NCBI RefSeq assembly: GCF_035946055.1
Contig: NZ_CP108364.1
Coordinates: forward strand, 7,068,001-7,132,000
Direction of reading: 5' to 3'
Source: Streptomyces sp. NBC_01341
GTDB taxonomy: Bacteria; Actinomycetota; Actinomycetes; Streptomycetales; Streptomycetaceae
DNA length: 64,000 nt
Within the stretch, counting starts at the first letter, position 1. Each line of letters begins with the position of its first letter. The notes under the pieces were generated by a model that saw only the letters and a program-made list of their open reading frames with translations, did no database searches and was not told the DNA's origin. This document shows positions 16,363 to 24,228 of this stretch, piece after piece. The translations under genes were made by a program, and so were the position numbers.

Positions 16363-17457
16363 TCAGGCGGGATAGGCGTGCGTCTGTGCGGCCTTGACCG
16401 TGGCCCAGACCGAAGCGCCCGGGTGGAGGTCGAGTTCGGCGGCGGCGACGGTCGTCAGGTCCGCGGCGAGAGGCAGGTCGCCCGTGAGGTCCGCACGGAT
16501 CTGATCGCCGTGCGTCTCGAGTCCCGCGACCTCGCAGTGCCACAGGTTGCGGGCGCTCGCACCGGTGGGCCGTTCCCGGTACAACGTGACGGCACTCGGG
16601 GGGAAGGCGACGAAGGCGGGGCCGGCGAGATCTTCGGTGGTGGTGATCACGGGCCCCGCCTCGAGCCGCACCCGGTGACCGGCGGCCTGCCCCTTGAAGA
16701 GGTTCAGCCCGACGAGCTGGGCGACGTAGTCCGTACGCGGATGGCGGGCGATGTCCGAAGGGGTTCCCTCCTGTACGACGTGCCCGTGCTCGATCACGAC
16801 AAGCCGGTCGGCCAGCACCATGGCGTCCAGGGGATCGTGCGTGACCAGAACGGCGACAGCCTCGAACTCCGCCAGATGCCTCCGCAACTGGGAACGCACG
16901 CTGAGGCGTGTACGGGCGTCGAGCGCGGCCAGCGGTTCGTCCAGGAGGAGCAGCCGGGGGCGCGTCGCCAGGGCACGGGCGAGTGCGACGCGCTGGGCCT
17001 GGCCGCCGGAGAGCAGGCGCGGCTTGGAACCCGCGTACTCGGTGAGCCCCATCCGCTCCAGCCACGGGGCGGCCTGCGCGCGGGCCTCGGACTTGGACGC
17101 GCCCTGGCAGCGGGGCCCGAACGCGACGTTGTCCAAGGCCGTCAGATGAGGGAAGAGCAGGTAGTCCTGAAAGACCACGCCCACCGGACGGCGCTCGGGC
17201 GGTGTCCTGTCCAGGGCGACGCCGTCCAGGCGCAGGTGCCCTCCGGTGAGCGGGGTGAGGCCTGCCAGGGCGCGGAGGGCTGTGGTCTTGCCCGCACCGT
17301 TCGGCCCGAGGAGCGCGACGACTTCCCCGGGGGCGACGGCCAGTGTCGTGTCGAGACGGAACGCGCCGCGGTCCAGCACGAGGTGTGCGTCCAGCCCTTC
17401 AGACCGGCTGTGGTCCGTGCCGCGGGAACGGCCGGACTCCTGGCCCGTGTGTGTCAT
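16363..17457 (-). CDS. modC: Molybdate ABC transporter ATP-binding protein
   Basis: A 364-residue ABC ATPase: Walker A LLGPNGAGKTTALRAL, Q-loop VVFQDYLLFPH, signature LLSGGQAQRVALARAL, Walker B LLLLDEPLAALDA, H-loop LVTHDPLDA, then a C-terminal TOBE/MOP domain that binds oxyanions (SARNLWHCEVAGLETHGDQI). Together with modB and modA this forms a complete molybdate importer. It starts 61 bp after modB, and the gap encodes a short DRWM-like echo of the modB tail that suggests a small local duplication. The TOBE domain supports molybdate or tungstate over other oxyanions. Confidence 0.88.
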   Translation of the reverse strand: MTHTGQESGRSRGTDHSRSEGLDAHLVLDRGAFRLDTTLAVAPGEVVALLGPNGAGKTTALRALAGLTPLTGGHLRLDGVALDRTPPERRPVGVVFQDYLLFPHLTALDNVAFGPRCQGASKSEARAQAAPWLERMGLTEYAGSKPRLLSGGQAQRVALARALATRPRLLLLDEPLAALDARTRLSVRSQLRRHLAEFEAVAVLVTHDPLDAMVLADRLVVIEHGHVVQEGTPSDIARHPRTDYVAQLVGLNLFKGQAAGHRVRLEAGPVITTTEDLAGPAFVAFPPSAVTLYRERPTGASARNLWHCEVAGLETHGDQIRADLTGDLPLAADLTTVAAAELDLHPGASVWATVKAAQTHAYPA

Positions 17458-17518
17458 GAGGCGGCCATCCAGCGGTCGGGCGGTCCGGCGCAGACCGTGG
17501 GGGAGTGGGTGAAGCGGG

Positions 17519-18400
17519 TCATGTCACGGTCATCCACCGGTCGCGCAGCCCGGCCAGGACCGCGATGGAGACGGCGAGCAGGACCAGGCTCAGCGCGATG
17601 GCAGCCGCGGGATCGCTCTGCAGCGCCAGGTAGACGGCCAGGGGCATGGTCTGCGTACGGCCCGGAAAGTTTCCGGCGAAGGTGATGGTGGCGCCGAACT
17701 CGCCCAGCGCGCGGGCCCACGCCAGGACGGAGCCGGCGGCGATGCCAGGCATGATCAGCGGCAGTGTGACCCGCCTGAACGCCGTGAAGCGGGAGGCGCC
17801 GAGTGTCATGGCAGCCTCTTCGAAGCGGGGATCCGCCGCACGCAGCGTGCCCTCGACGCTGATGACGAGAAACGGCAGGGCCACGAACGACTCGGCGACC
17901 ACGACCCCTGCGGTGGTGAAGGGAAGGGTGATACCGAACCACGCGTCCAGCCACTGCCCCACGATCCCGTTGCGGCCGAGTGCCAGCAGCAGTGCGACAC
18001 CGCCCACCACCGGGGGCAGGACCAGAGGCAGCGTCACCAGGGCACGTACGAAGCCCCGCCCCGGGAATTCCGTCCGTGCGAGCAGCCATGCCAGTGGTAC
18101 TCCCAGCACCACGCTCACGGCCGTAGCCGCGCTCGCGCAGATCAGCGACAACTGGAGGGCGTCCCAGACCTCCGGGCTGGTCAGCTGCTCCGGAAGGCTG
18201 CGCCAAGGCGCCCGCACGAGGAGGGCGGCCAGCGGGAGCAGGAGGAACGCGAGGCCGACGACGGCGGGCAGCAGCAGCGGCAGAGGTACCCCGCGGCGAC
18301 CGCCGGACGGCCGATCACGCCTCCCTCCCGGCCCGCCGCCGCGGGTGTCTCCACCCGTGGCGGTCCGAGCCGCGGCACCTGACTTGTCCAGCTCGGTCAC
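17519..18400 (-). CDS. modB: Molybdate ABC transporter permease
   Basis: A 293-residue inner-membrane permease with about 6 helices and the binding-protein-dependent transport EAA motif region (EEAAMTLGASRFTAFRRVTLPLIMPGIAAG). The first 40 residues are a Gly/Arg-rich cytoplasmic tail. The GTG start at 18400 overlaps the modA stop (GTGA), so the two are translationally coupled. It pairs with ModC in molybdate import. Confidence 0.9.
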   Translation of the reverse strand: MTELDKSGAAARTATGGDTRGGGPGGRRDRPSGGRRGVPLPLLLPAVVGLAFLLLPLAALLVRAPWRSLPEQLTSPEVWDALQLSLICASAATAVSVVLGVPLAWLLARTEFPGRGFVRALVTLPLVLPPVVGGVALLLALGRNGIVGQWLDAWFGITLPFTTAGVVVAESFVALPFLVISVEGTLRAADPRFEEAAMTLGASRFTAFRRVTLPLIMPGIAAGSVLAWARALGEFGATITFAGNFPGRTQTMPLAVYLALQSDPAAAIALSLVLLAVSIAVLAGLRDRWMTVT

Positions 18401-19209
18401 GGCTCGAGGAATCCTGCTGAGGTCAGGACCTTCTGCCCTTCGGTGGACCGCACGTACCCGATGAACGCCTTGGCCGCTGCGGCGTTGGGTGCGTCCTTGA
18501 GCAGAGCGATCGGGTAGTCGTTGACGGCGTCGGCGGACTCGGGGAATTCCACGCCCTCCACCTTGTCACCCGCGGCCCTCACGTCGGTCCTGTACACGAC
18601 GGCGGCGTCGGCCTCCTTCAGCTCGACCTTCGTCAGGGCGCTCTTGACGTCCTGCTCGTAGGAGACCGGGGTGACCTTCAGCCCGGCGCTGTCGAGGGCG
18701 TTCTGCGCGGCGGTGCCGCAGGGCACCGTCTTGTCGCAGAGAACCACCTTGAGGTTCGGATCGGTGAGGTCCTTCAGGGAGTCGATTCCGTCGGGATTGC
18801 CGGGAAGAGTGGCGATCTCCAGCTGGTTGCGCACGAAGGTCGCGGGCGTCCCGGACACGTCGCCCGCATCGGTGACGATGGCCATCGTCTTGGGGCTGGC
18901 GGCGGCGAAGACATCCGTCGGGGCGCCCCCCGTGATGCTCGCCGCGAGACTGTCGCTGCCGCCGAAGCTGAAGGTGACCTTCGTGCCGGGGTGGGACTTC
19001 TCGAAGTCCTCGCCCAGGGTCGTGAAACTCTCCTTGAGGGAGGCTGCGGCGAACACGGTCACTGTGCCCGACAACTTCTCCGACACGTTCGACGCCGACG
19101 GATCCGATGTCGGCGACGGGTCGTCGGAGGAGGAACAGGCGCTCAGGGCCAGCAGCGCGGCCACGCCTGCTCCGGCCATCCGCAGGGTCCACTGCGCGGA
19201 ACGGGTCAT
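18397..19209 (-). CDS. modA: Molybdate-binding lipoprotein
   Basis: A 270-residue substrate-binding protein. The signal peptide ends in a lipobox (LLALSACSSS), so it is anchored to the outer face of the membrane. The ModA fold is recognisable from SGTVTVFAAASLKESFTTLGEDFE, GAPTDVFAAASPKTM and YPIALLKDAPNAAAAKAFIGYV. The ATG at 19209 begins the signal peptide, and GAGGGAG precedes it. First gene of modABC, with a promoter at 19406-19433. Confidence 0.9.
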   Translation of the reverse strand: MTRSAQWTLRMAGAGVAALLALSACSSSDDPSPTSDPSASNVSEKLSGTVTVFAAASLKESFTTLGEDFEKSHPGTKVTFSFGGSDSLAASITGGAPTDVFAAASPKTMAIVTDAGDVSGTPATFVRNQLEIATLPGNPDGIDSLKDLTDPNLKVVLCDKTVPCGTAAQNALDSAGLKVTPVSYEQDVKSALTKVELKEADAAVVYRTDVRAAGDKVEGVEFPESADAVNDYPIALLKDAPNAAAAKAFIGYVRSTEGQKVLTSAGFLEP

Positions 19210-19227
19210 CTCGTGTCCACTCCCTCT

Positions 19228-19244
19228 GACTCTTCGGAAGAGTC
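19228..19244. promoter_or_regulatory. 8-nt palindrome just upstream of the modA ribosome binding site
   Basis: GACTCTTC-G-GAAGAGTC sits between the modA promoter and the GAGGGAG ribosome binding site in a leader of about 190 bases. It could be a translational control hairpin or an operator. No riboswitch (including Moco) could be recognised. Confidence 0.3.
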
Positions 19245-19405
19245 CGTCGGCATTCCGCGGGAAGAGCCCGGCGGGCCCGTCCCCCTCTGACGGGGGCTGT
19301 CGACCTTCCGGCGGGCCGCCACCCGCCGCAGGCGCAACCCCGAGGTGCGCGGACTCGTAAGCGGTCAAGCCCCCACCTCCCGATCCGCGACGCCCGCATG
19401 CGCTG

Positions 19406-19433
19406 ATCATACTGCTGCAGATTCAAGGTGTAA
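19406..19433 (-). promoter_or_regulatory. modA promoter
   Basis: On the minus strand TTACAC (19433-19428) and TATGAT (19411-19406) are 16 bases apart, giving a good vegetative-type promoter about 190 bp before modA. Confidence 0.5.
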
Positions 19434-19584
19434 GTCACTTGTGGCATTGCATGAGCTGGACTGGACGCAGGAGAGGTGGGCATGTGCGTTTATACGGTCC
19501 TGCCGTCCGGGTACGTCATTCCCGGAGGTGGTCTCTCGTGAACCAGTCGGTCGCGGCAGCCGATCCCCTGGCGGAACTCGCCGC

Positions 19585-19765
19585 CACCACGTCCTGCTCT
19601 CCTGGGCCGAGATCGACCCGGACTTCGGACGGGCGCCCGTCCTGCTCGCGGCGAGGATCGACGAGACGCCTCTGGACCGGATCGGCCCTCAACTCATGCT
19701 GCCTCAGGACCGCTGCGGCGCCAGGCGCATCAGTGGAATCAACGGCATCCGCGTGGACGGCGGAT
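19585..19765 (+). pseudogene. Relic of a molybdopterin-binding oxidoreductase-like gene
   Basis: In one plus-strand frame about 60 residues read LLSWAEIDPDFGRAPVLLAARID, PLDRIGPQLMLPQDRCGARRISGINGIRVDG, which resembles the C-terminal half of small molybdopterin-binding domain proteins. The N-terminal half is not in the same frame; a short piece (DPLAELAATTS) appears in another frame just upstream, and no intact start exists. Proteins of this kind commonly accompany mod genes, which fits the location between modA and the HTH-TOBE regulator. It seems to be a decayed gene. Confidence 0.45.
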
Positions 19766-19898
19766 ACCCCGTCCAGTGCCTGAGGCGGGCGCGTGGCCTG
19801 CGCCCCCTCCGCGGACGGTGCCGCGCCGGCCGAGGCGGGTATGGCCCGGGTCGAGACGGGCGCCGGTCACCCGGGCGAGGGCGGCGTCGACGCGGTGT

Positions 19899-20291
19899 TC
19901 AGGAACGGTCGACGTGCACGTTGGTGGACTTCACGCGGGCGGTCGCCTCGACCCCGACCTCCAGTGCGAGCTCCTCCACGGCCTCACGCGTGAGCAGCGA
20001 CACCAGGCGGTGAGGTCCCGCCTGGATCTCCACCTGGGCCGCCACGTCGCCCAGTTTCACGGCGGTGACGATGCCGTGAAAGGCGTTGCGTACCGAGGTG
20101 TACGAGGCGTCGTCGACTTCGCCCGTGCCGGCGATCTCCACCGAGAAGGCCGCGAGGTCCTTCCCGTCGATGAGCCGGCGCCCGCTCTCGTCACGATGGG
20201 TCGCCACCCTGCCCGCGTCCGCCCAGCGGCGGGCCGTATCCGGACTCACGCCCAGCAGTCGAGCGGCCTGGCCAATCGTGTAGAGCTGCAT
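19899..20291 (-). CDS. HTH-TOBE molybdate-responsive regulator/binding protein
   Basis: A 130-residue protein with an N-terminal MerR/excisionase-like helix-turn-helix (YTIGQAARLLGVSPDTARRWADAGRVATHRDESGRR, residues 4-39) and a C-terminal TOBE molybdate-binding domain (SVRNAFHGIVTAVKLGDVAAQVEIQAG, ending ARVKSTNVHVDRS). This is the compact actinobacterial counterpart of ModE. The ATG at 20291 gives the standard N-terminus. It probably senses molybdate and controls modABC downstream on the same strand. Confidence 0.85.
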   Translation of the reverse strand: MQLYTIGQAARLLGVSPDTARRWADAGRVATHRDESGRRLIDGKDLAAFSVEIAGTGEVDDASYTSVRNAFHGIVTAVKLGDVAAQVEIQAGPHRLVSLLTREAVEELALEVGVEATARVKSTNVHVDRS

Positions 20292-20547
20292 AGTCTGAAC
20301 ATAGAGCCTTGATTCATGCACCTGCAAGCAGATAGGGCCATGAAGGTGGGTAAATGCAAGCTTGCGACGGCATATTGCCTCGCGCGGGCGCGAAACGACG
20401 GCTTCGCCGTTCGGCCGCGCCGTGGCGACTGCTGCGTGATGTTGCCGCCCGACATGATCGAGTCGGCGAACGCCGCTCACGATACGCCCGGCCGCTCCGC
20501 CGGTACGCCCCTCGCCCTCCACCTGGGGCTGTGCTCCTTCGACTCCC

Positions 20548-20576
20548 CTTCGTCACCTTCTTGACAGGTGACGAAG
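20548..20576. promoter_or_regulatory. GTCACC-N9-GGTGAC operator, site A (dipZ side)
   Basis: CTTCGTCACCT and AGGTGACGAAG are perfect 11-nt arms. The core is GTCACC (20552-20557), a 9-nt spacer TTCTTGACA, and GGTGAC (20567-20572). TTGACA at 20561-20566 is a good -35, with CAGAGT 17 bases later as a possible -10. The promoter faces dipZ, about 340 bp ahead. The same palindrome recurs at 32033, 34679, 35364 and 35506. Elsewhere in 20292-20919 I see no convincing gene. Confidence 0.7.
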
Positions 20577-20626
20577 AGTAGGTCAGAGTCGTCACTGTTC
20601 AGGGAGGTGTCGGAGGAGCGGCCAGC

Positions 20627-20887
20627 GTGGCGTGCCCGGCCGGCGCCTCGTTGATTCACATGGTCGCGTGGGGCGCTGAGCCCCCGTCGCCCGAAACCGA
20701 GGCCGCGGACGTCGCCGGGCAGGCGACCGCCGCACTTCGGTGGCCCACGCCCAGGAAAAGCCGCGTCGGTTCAAGGCGCGCGTCTCGCGGCTGGAGTCCG
20801 ACGCACCGACGGTGTGTCGCTGGCCGCACAGCAGTCCGAGAAGCCGCGAACGCCGCGGCTCTCCGCTCACGAACCTCGCCGGGGTGA
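20627..20887 (+). CDS. Possible short ORF between site A and dipZ
   Basis: An 86-residue frame from a GTG at 20627 (GGAGGAG about 9 bases before) that ends TGA at 20885-20887, overlapping an alternative dipZ GTG (GTGA). The sequence is Arg/Ala-rich and matches no family. It may be a translated leader that couples to dipZ, or merely open by chance in GC-rich DNA. Confidence 0.22.
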   Translation: MACPAGASLIHMVAWGAEPPSPETEAADVAGQATAALRWPTPRKSRVGSRRASRGWSPTHRRCVAGRTAVREAANAAALRSRTSPG

Positions 20888-20919
20888 ACAAGACCCGGCG
20901 GTCCCGCCCGGAGGTAGTT

Positions 20920-22605
20920 TTGATCACGCTGGTCCTCATCGGGCTGATAGGCGGCTTCATCACCGCTATTTCTCCGTGCATCCTCCCCGTGCTCCCGCTG
21001 GTCTTCCTCTCCGGCGGAGTCCAGGGAGGAAAGCCGGAACAGGCCACGACCCGCAGCCGGCGGCCGTACGCGGTGATAGCCGGACTCGTCGTCAGCTTCA
21101 CGCTGATCACGCTCTTCGGGACGCTGGTGCTCAGCGCGCTGCCGCTTCCCCAGGACATCATCCGGTGGGCCGGCCTCGTGGTGCTGCTCGTGCTCGGCGT
21201 CGCCATGATGTTCCCGAGGGTGCAGGACCTGCTGGAACGCCCCTTCGCCCGCATCGGGCAGCGGCAGGTCGGCGGAACGCGCGGCGGCTTCTTCCTCGGC
21301 CTGGCCCTCGGCGCCGTCTACGTCCCCTGTGCCGGGCCCGTACTCGCTGCCATCACGGTGGCGGGCGCGACGCACCGGATCGGCGTGGACACGGTCGCCC
21401 TCGCCATCGCGTTCGCCCTCGGCACGGCGATCCCGCTGACCTTCTTCGCGCTGGCCGGCCAGCGCATCGGGGAGCGCGTGCGCGCGTTCCGCAGCCGGCA
21501 GCGCCGCGTCCAGTTCTTCGCGGGGCTGACCTTCGTCGTCCTGGCCATCGGCCTCACCTTCAACGTCACCGACGCCCTGCAGCGCGCAGTCCCCGACTAC
21601 ACGGCCAGCGTCAACAAGGCGATCTCCGGGTCCGCCGTCACCGGCGCGCTCGGCTCGGAAGGCAGTGAGAAGCTGCGCCAGTGTGTCCAGCAGCCGTCCT
21701 CCGGTCTGCACGACTGCGGCGAGGCGCCCGAGTTCACCGGCATCCAGTCGTGGCTGAACACACCCAAGGGTGCACCGCTGACCCGGAGCTCGCTCAAGGG
21801 CAAGGTCGTCCTGGTCGACTTCTGGGCGTACTCCTGCATCAACTGCCACCGCGCCAGCGAGCACATCAACGCCTGGTACGACAAGTACAAGGGGCACGGT
21901 CTGGAGGTCGTCGGCATCCACACCCCCGAGTACGCCTTCGAGCACGACGCCGGGAACGTCAAGGCGGGCGCCAAGCGCCTCGGCATCACGTATCCGGTCG
22001 CTCTGGACAACGATTTCAGCACCTGGCAGAACTACAGCAACGTCGCCTGGCCCGCCGAGTACCTGATCGACGCCGATGGACAGGTGCGAAACGTCGCCGT
22101 CGGCGAGGGCGGCTACGCGGACAGGGAGAAGCTGATCCGGGAGCTGCTGACCCAGGCGAACCCCGGCACGACCTTGCCGGCGCCCACGGGCCTGCCGGAC
22201 CACACCCCCACCGACCGGACTCAGACGCCTGAGATCGGCCTGGGCGTGGGACGCAGCGATGCTGTCGCCAACGGGCCGCTGGAGGGCGGACGCCGAGACT
22301 TCAGCTACGCGGACAGGCCCGCACTCGGCCAGTACGCCCTCACGGGAGGCTGGGACGTGGGCAAGGAGTCGGTGACCAGTGGCCACGACGCCGGAATCAC
22401 GCTGAACTACTCCGCCCGCGAGGTCTACCTGGACGTGGGCGGGACCGGCACCGTCACCGCGACCGTGGACGGCAGGAAGACCACGCACAAGGTTTCTGGT
22501 GCACCCAACCTCTACCGTCTGGCGACTGGCCATGACGCGCGGAACGGGGTGGTGACCCTCACGCTCTCCCCGGGTCTCAAGGCGTACTCCTTCACCTTCG
22601 GGTGA
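20920..22605 (+). CDS. dipZ: DipZ-like thiol:disulfide transport protein (CcdA + thioredoxin-like)
   Basis: A 561-residue three-part protein. Residues 1-230 are a CcdA-like membrane domain (FITAISPCILPVLPLVFLSGG and AVYVPCAGPVLAA carry its two redox Cys). Residues ~290-420 are a thioredoxin-like domain with the CxxC motif DFWAYSCINCHRAS. The C-terminal ~120 residues form a beta-rich DipZ C-terminal domain. DipZ relays electrons across the membrane to extracytoplasmic thiols. GGAGG 5 bases before the TTG at 20920 and the typical ITLVLIGLIGGFITAISP opening set the start; a GTG at 20884 is an alternative. Site A upstream links it to the proposed CGNR regulon. Confidence 0.88.
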   Translation: MITLVLIGLIGGFITAISPCILPVLPLVFLSGGVQGGKPEQATTRSRRPYAVIAGLVVSFTLITLFGTLVLSALPLPQDIIRWAGLVVLLVLGVAMMFPRVQDLLERPFARIGQRQVGGTRGGFFLGLALGAVYVPCAGPVLAAITVAGATHRIGVDTVALAIAFALGTAIPLTFFALAGQRIGERVRAFRSRQRRVQFFAGLTFVVLAIGLTFNVTDALQRAVPDYTASVNKAISGSAVTGALGSEGSEKLRQCVQQPSSGLHDCGEAPEFTGIQSWLNTPKGAPLTRSSLKGKVVLVDFWAYSCINCHRASEHINAWYDKYKGHGLEVVGIHTPEYAFEHDAGNVKAGAKRLGITYPVALDNDFSTWQNYSNVAWPAEYLIDADGQVRNVAVGEGGYADREKLIRELLTQANPGTTLPAPTGLPDHTPTDRTQTPEIGLGVGRSDAVANGPLEGGRRDFSYADRPALGQYALTGGWDVGKESVTSGHDAGITLNYSAREVYLDVGGTGTVTATVDGRKTTHKVSGAPNLYRLATGHDARNGVVTLTLSPGLKAYSFTFG

Positions 22606-22626
22606 GACGCCGCCGGCTTCCGGTCA

Positions 22627-22650
22627 GGGGACGACCTCGGGGTCGTCCCC
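22627..22650. terminator. Bidirectional hairpin between dipZ and the convergent SDR gene
   Basis: GGGGACGACC and GGTCGTCCCC are perfect 10-nt arms around TCGG, 21 bases past the dipZ stop and 69 bases past the end of the convergent SDR gene. Confidence 0.7.
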
Positions 22651-22719
22651 CGACCCGGGCGCAATCCGGCCGTGAGCGCCGGCCGGTGTCCGTCGGGCCG
22701 GGCGGTTCCGCGTCCGCGG

Positions 22720-23553
22720 TCAGGCCGGGGCCGGGCTCTTCGTGAGCTTCCGTGCCGCGGCGAGTTCCTCGCGGGACGCCTCTTCGGCGTGCTCCAGATA
22801 CCCGTACGCGTCGTCGCCGACCGGGATCCGCAGGGGTGTGGGCGCGTCTGCGGCCACGATGCCGAGCACTTTCGCCGCGAAATCCTCGGGGCGGCCCGTC
22901 CCGGGGTTGGACGCCAGCCCGCGGGAGCCCTCCAGCATGGCGCGGTTCGTCCCGTCGTAGGCGGAGATATGCCGGCCGGCTTCGCTCATCGAGACGCCGT
23001 AGCGCGTGGCGAACATGCCCGGTTCGAGAACGGTGACGCGGATGTTGTGCGGGGCGGCCTCGAACGCCAGGGTCTGGCTCATGCCCTCCAGGGCGTGCTT
23101 CCCGGCGGTGTACGCGGCCAGGCCGGGGAAGGCCGTCCGGCCGACGACCGAGGAGACGTTGAGGATGTGACCGTGCCCCTGGGCCCGCATGAGGGGCAGG
23201 ACGAGGCGGGTGAGTCTCCAGGGGCCGACGACCAGGGTCTCCAGCTGGTCCCGCAATTCCGCGTCCGACACCTCCTCGACGGCGCCGAACAGGCCGACTC
23301 CGGCGTTGTTGACGAGGACGTCGATACCACCGAGGCGGTCGGACGCGGTGCGCACCGCCTGTTCGCAGGAGGCGGCGTCACGCAGTTCGAGGGGGACCGG
23401 GGTGATGCGGCCGGGCCAGGCGGCGGCGAGCTCCTCCAGGTCGGCCGTCTTGCGGGCGGTGACCGCCACCTCGTCCCCGGCCCCGGCCGCTGCGCCGGCC
23501 AGGGCGTGACCGAGGCCTGAGGAGCAGCCCGTGATCAACCAGCGTCGTCCCAT
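22720..23553 (-). CDS. SDR-family oxidoreductase
   Basis: A 277-residue classical SDR with all expected features: cofactor motif TGCSSGLG at residues 8-15, NNAG in VLVNNAGVGLFG, catalytic Ser in NVSSVVG, and YTAGK (AAYTAGKHALEG). GGGGGA 3 bases before the ATG at 23553 and the MGRRWLITG opening define the start. The fold resembles DltE/oxidoreductase-type SDRs that act on ketones or alcohols; substrate unknown. It contrasts with the catalytically altered SDR at 3423. Confidence 0.88.
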   Translation of the reverse strand: MGRRWLITGCSSGLGHALAGAAAGAGDEVAVTARKTADLEELAAAWPGRITPVPLELRDAASCEQAVRTASDRLGGIDVLVNNAGVGLFGAVEEVSDAELRDQLETLVVGPWRLTRLVLPLMRAQGHGHILNVSSVVGRTAFPGLAAYTAGKHALEGMSQTLAFEAAPHNIRVTVLEPGMFATRYGVSMSEAGRHISAYDGTNRAMLEGSRGLASNPGTGRPEDFAAKVLGIVAADAPTPLRIPVGDDAYGYLEHAEEASREELAAARKLTKSPAPA

Positions 23554-24228
23554 TGTTCCCCCGTGATGTCTGATGCGGTTCCGGATGGTGGGTGGCGGTG
23601 CTGTGGGTGCCGTGCCGTCGCCGCCCCGGTACAGGTGGCGGCGCGGGCCGAAGTCGCCCCACCGGCGCGCAGTGGTGCCGTCGTCGTGAGGTCCCGCGGG
23701 TGGTACGTCGTCGGCGGCGGAGGTCGCGACTGCCCAGCGATGGCGGCAGTTCATGCTCGTGGGATTCCGGGGCGGGGTCATCCCTCCGGCGGGGGCGCGC
23801 GGAGGCACCGAGGCGCGCGAACCGGCGCGCCCGCTCGTCCGGCTGTGCCACGTCGCTCCTGCGGCCCGTCATCACCGGGCGCGAGCACGTGCGCTCGGTG
23901 CCGCGCGAGTCCCCTTGAATCAGGCGCGTCGATCGCCCCGATGGAGCACCCCCTCAGGGCGTCGCCCTTGGGACATGACCCATGTACGTCACGGTCACGC
24001 AGGGTCCAAAAGCCCTTCGTTTCCCTACCGTTCGGCAGAACGATCTTCTGCACACCTGGGAGCAGAACATCACCGCGACCTCGGCCGACGGAAACCCCCG
24101 GCCGATCTCGAGGAAGGGCGACCGCACGCGTGGGTGTGTTCGACGCAACCGGCCCCCCTTCAACTCCCACCCAGGCGATCACCCACCTCAGGCGGGGCTG
24201 CGGTCCCTCGGAACAGCAGGGGAATCCT
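23554..24228. other. Long 5' region before the secreted subtilisin; no supported gene
   Basis: These 675 bases separate divergent genes. Frames open here run into the protease frame but lack family similarity. AGAACGATCTTCT near 24040 is a small palindrome. I see no RNA gene; the region probably holds promoters for both neighbours. Confidence 0.35.

Noticed and set aside
19210..19405. Moco or other riboswitch in the modA leader
   Set aside because: Only simple hairpins were found; none of the conserved features of known molybdate riboswitches could be recognised by eye.
20740..20919. Upstream extension of the dipZ frame
   Set aside because: DipZ proteins begin close to ITLVLIGLIGGFITA, and GGAGG precedes the TTG at 20920; the extension is Arg-rich and unlike the family.
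23563..24228. Upstream extension of the S8 protease frame by 222 residues
   Set aside because: It would place extra sequence before a complete signal peptide; a TTG with AGGGGA 5 bases upstream begins exactly at the signal peptide.
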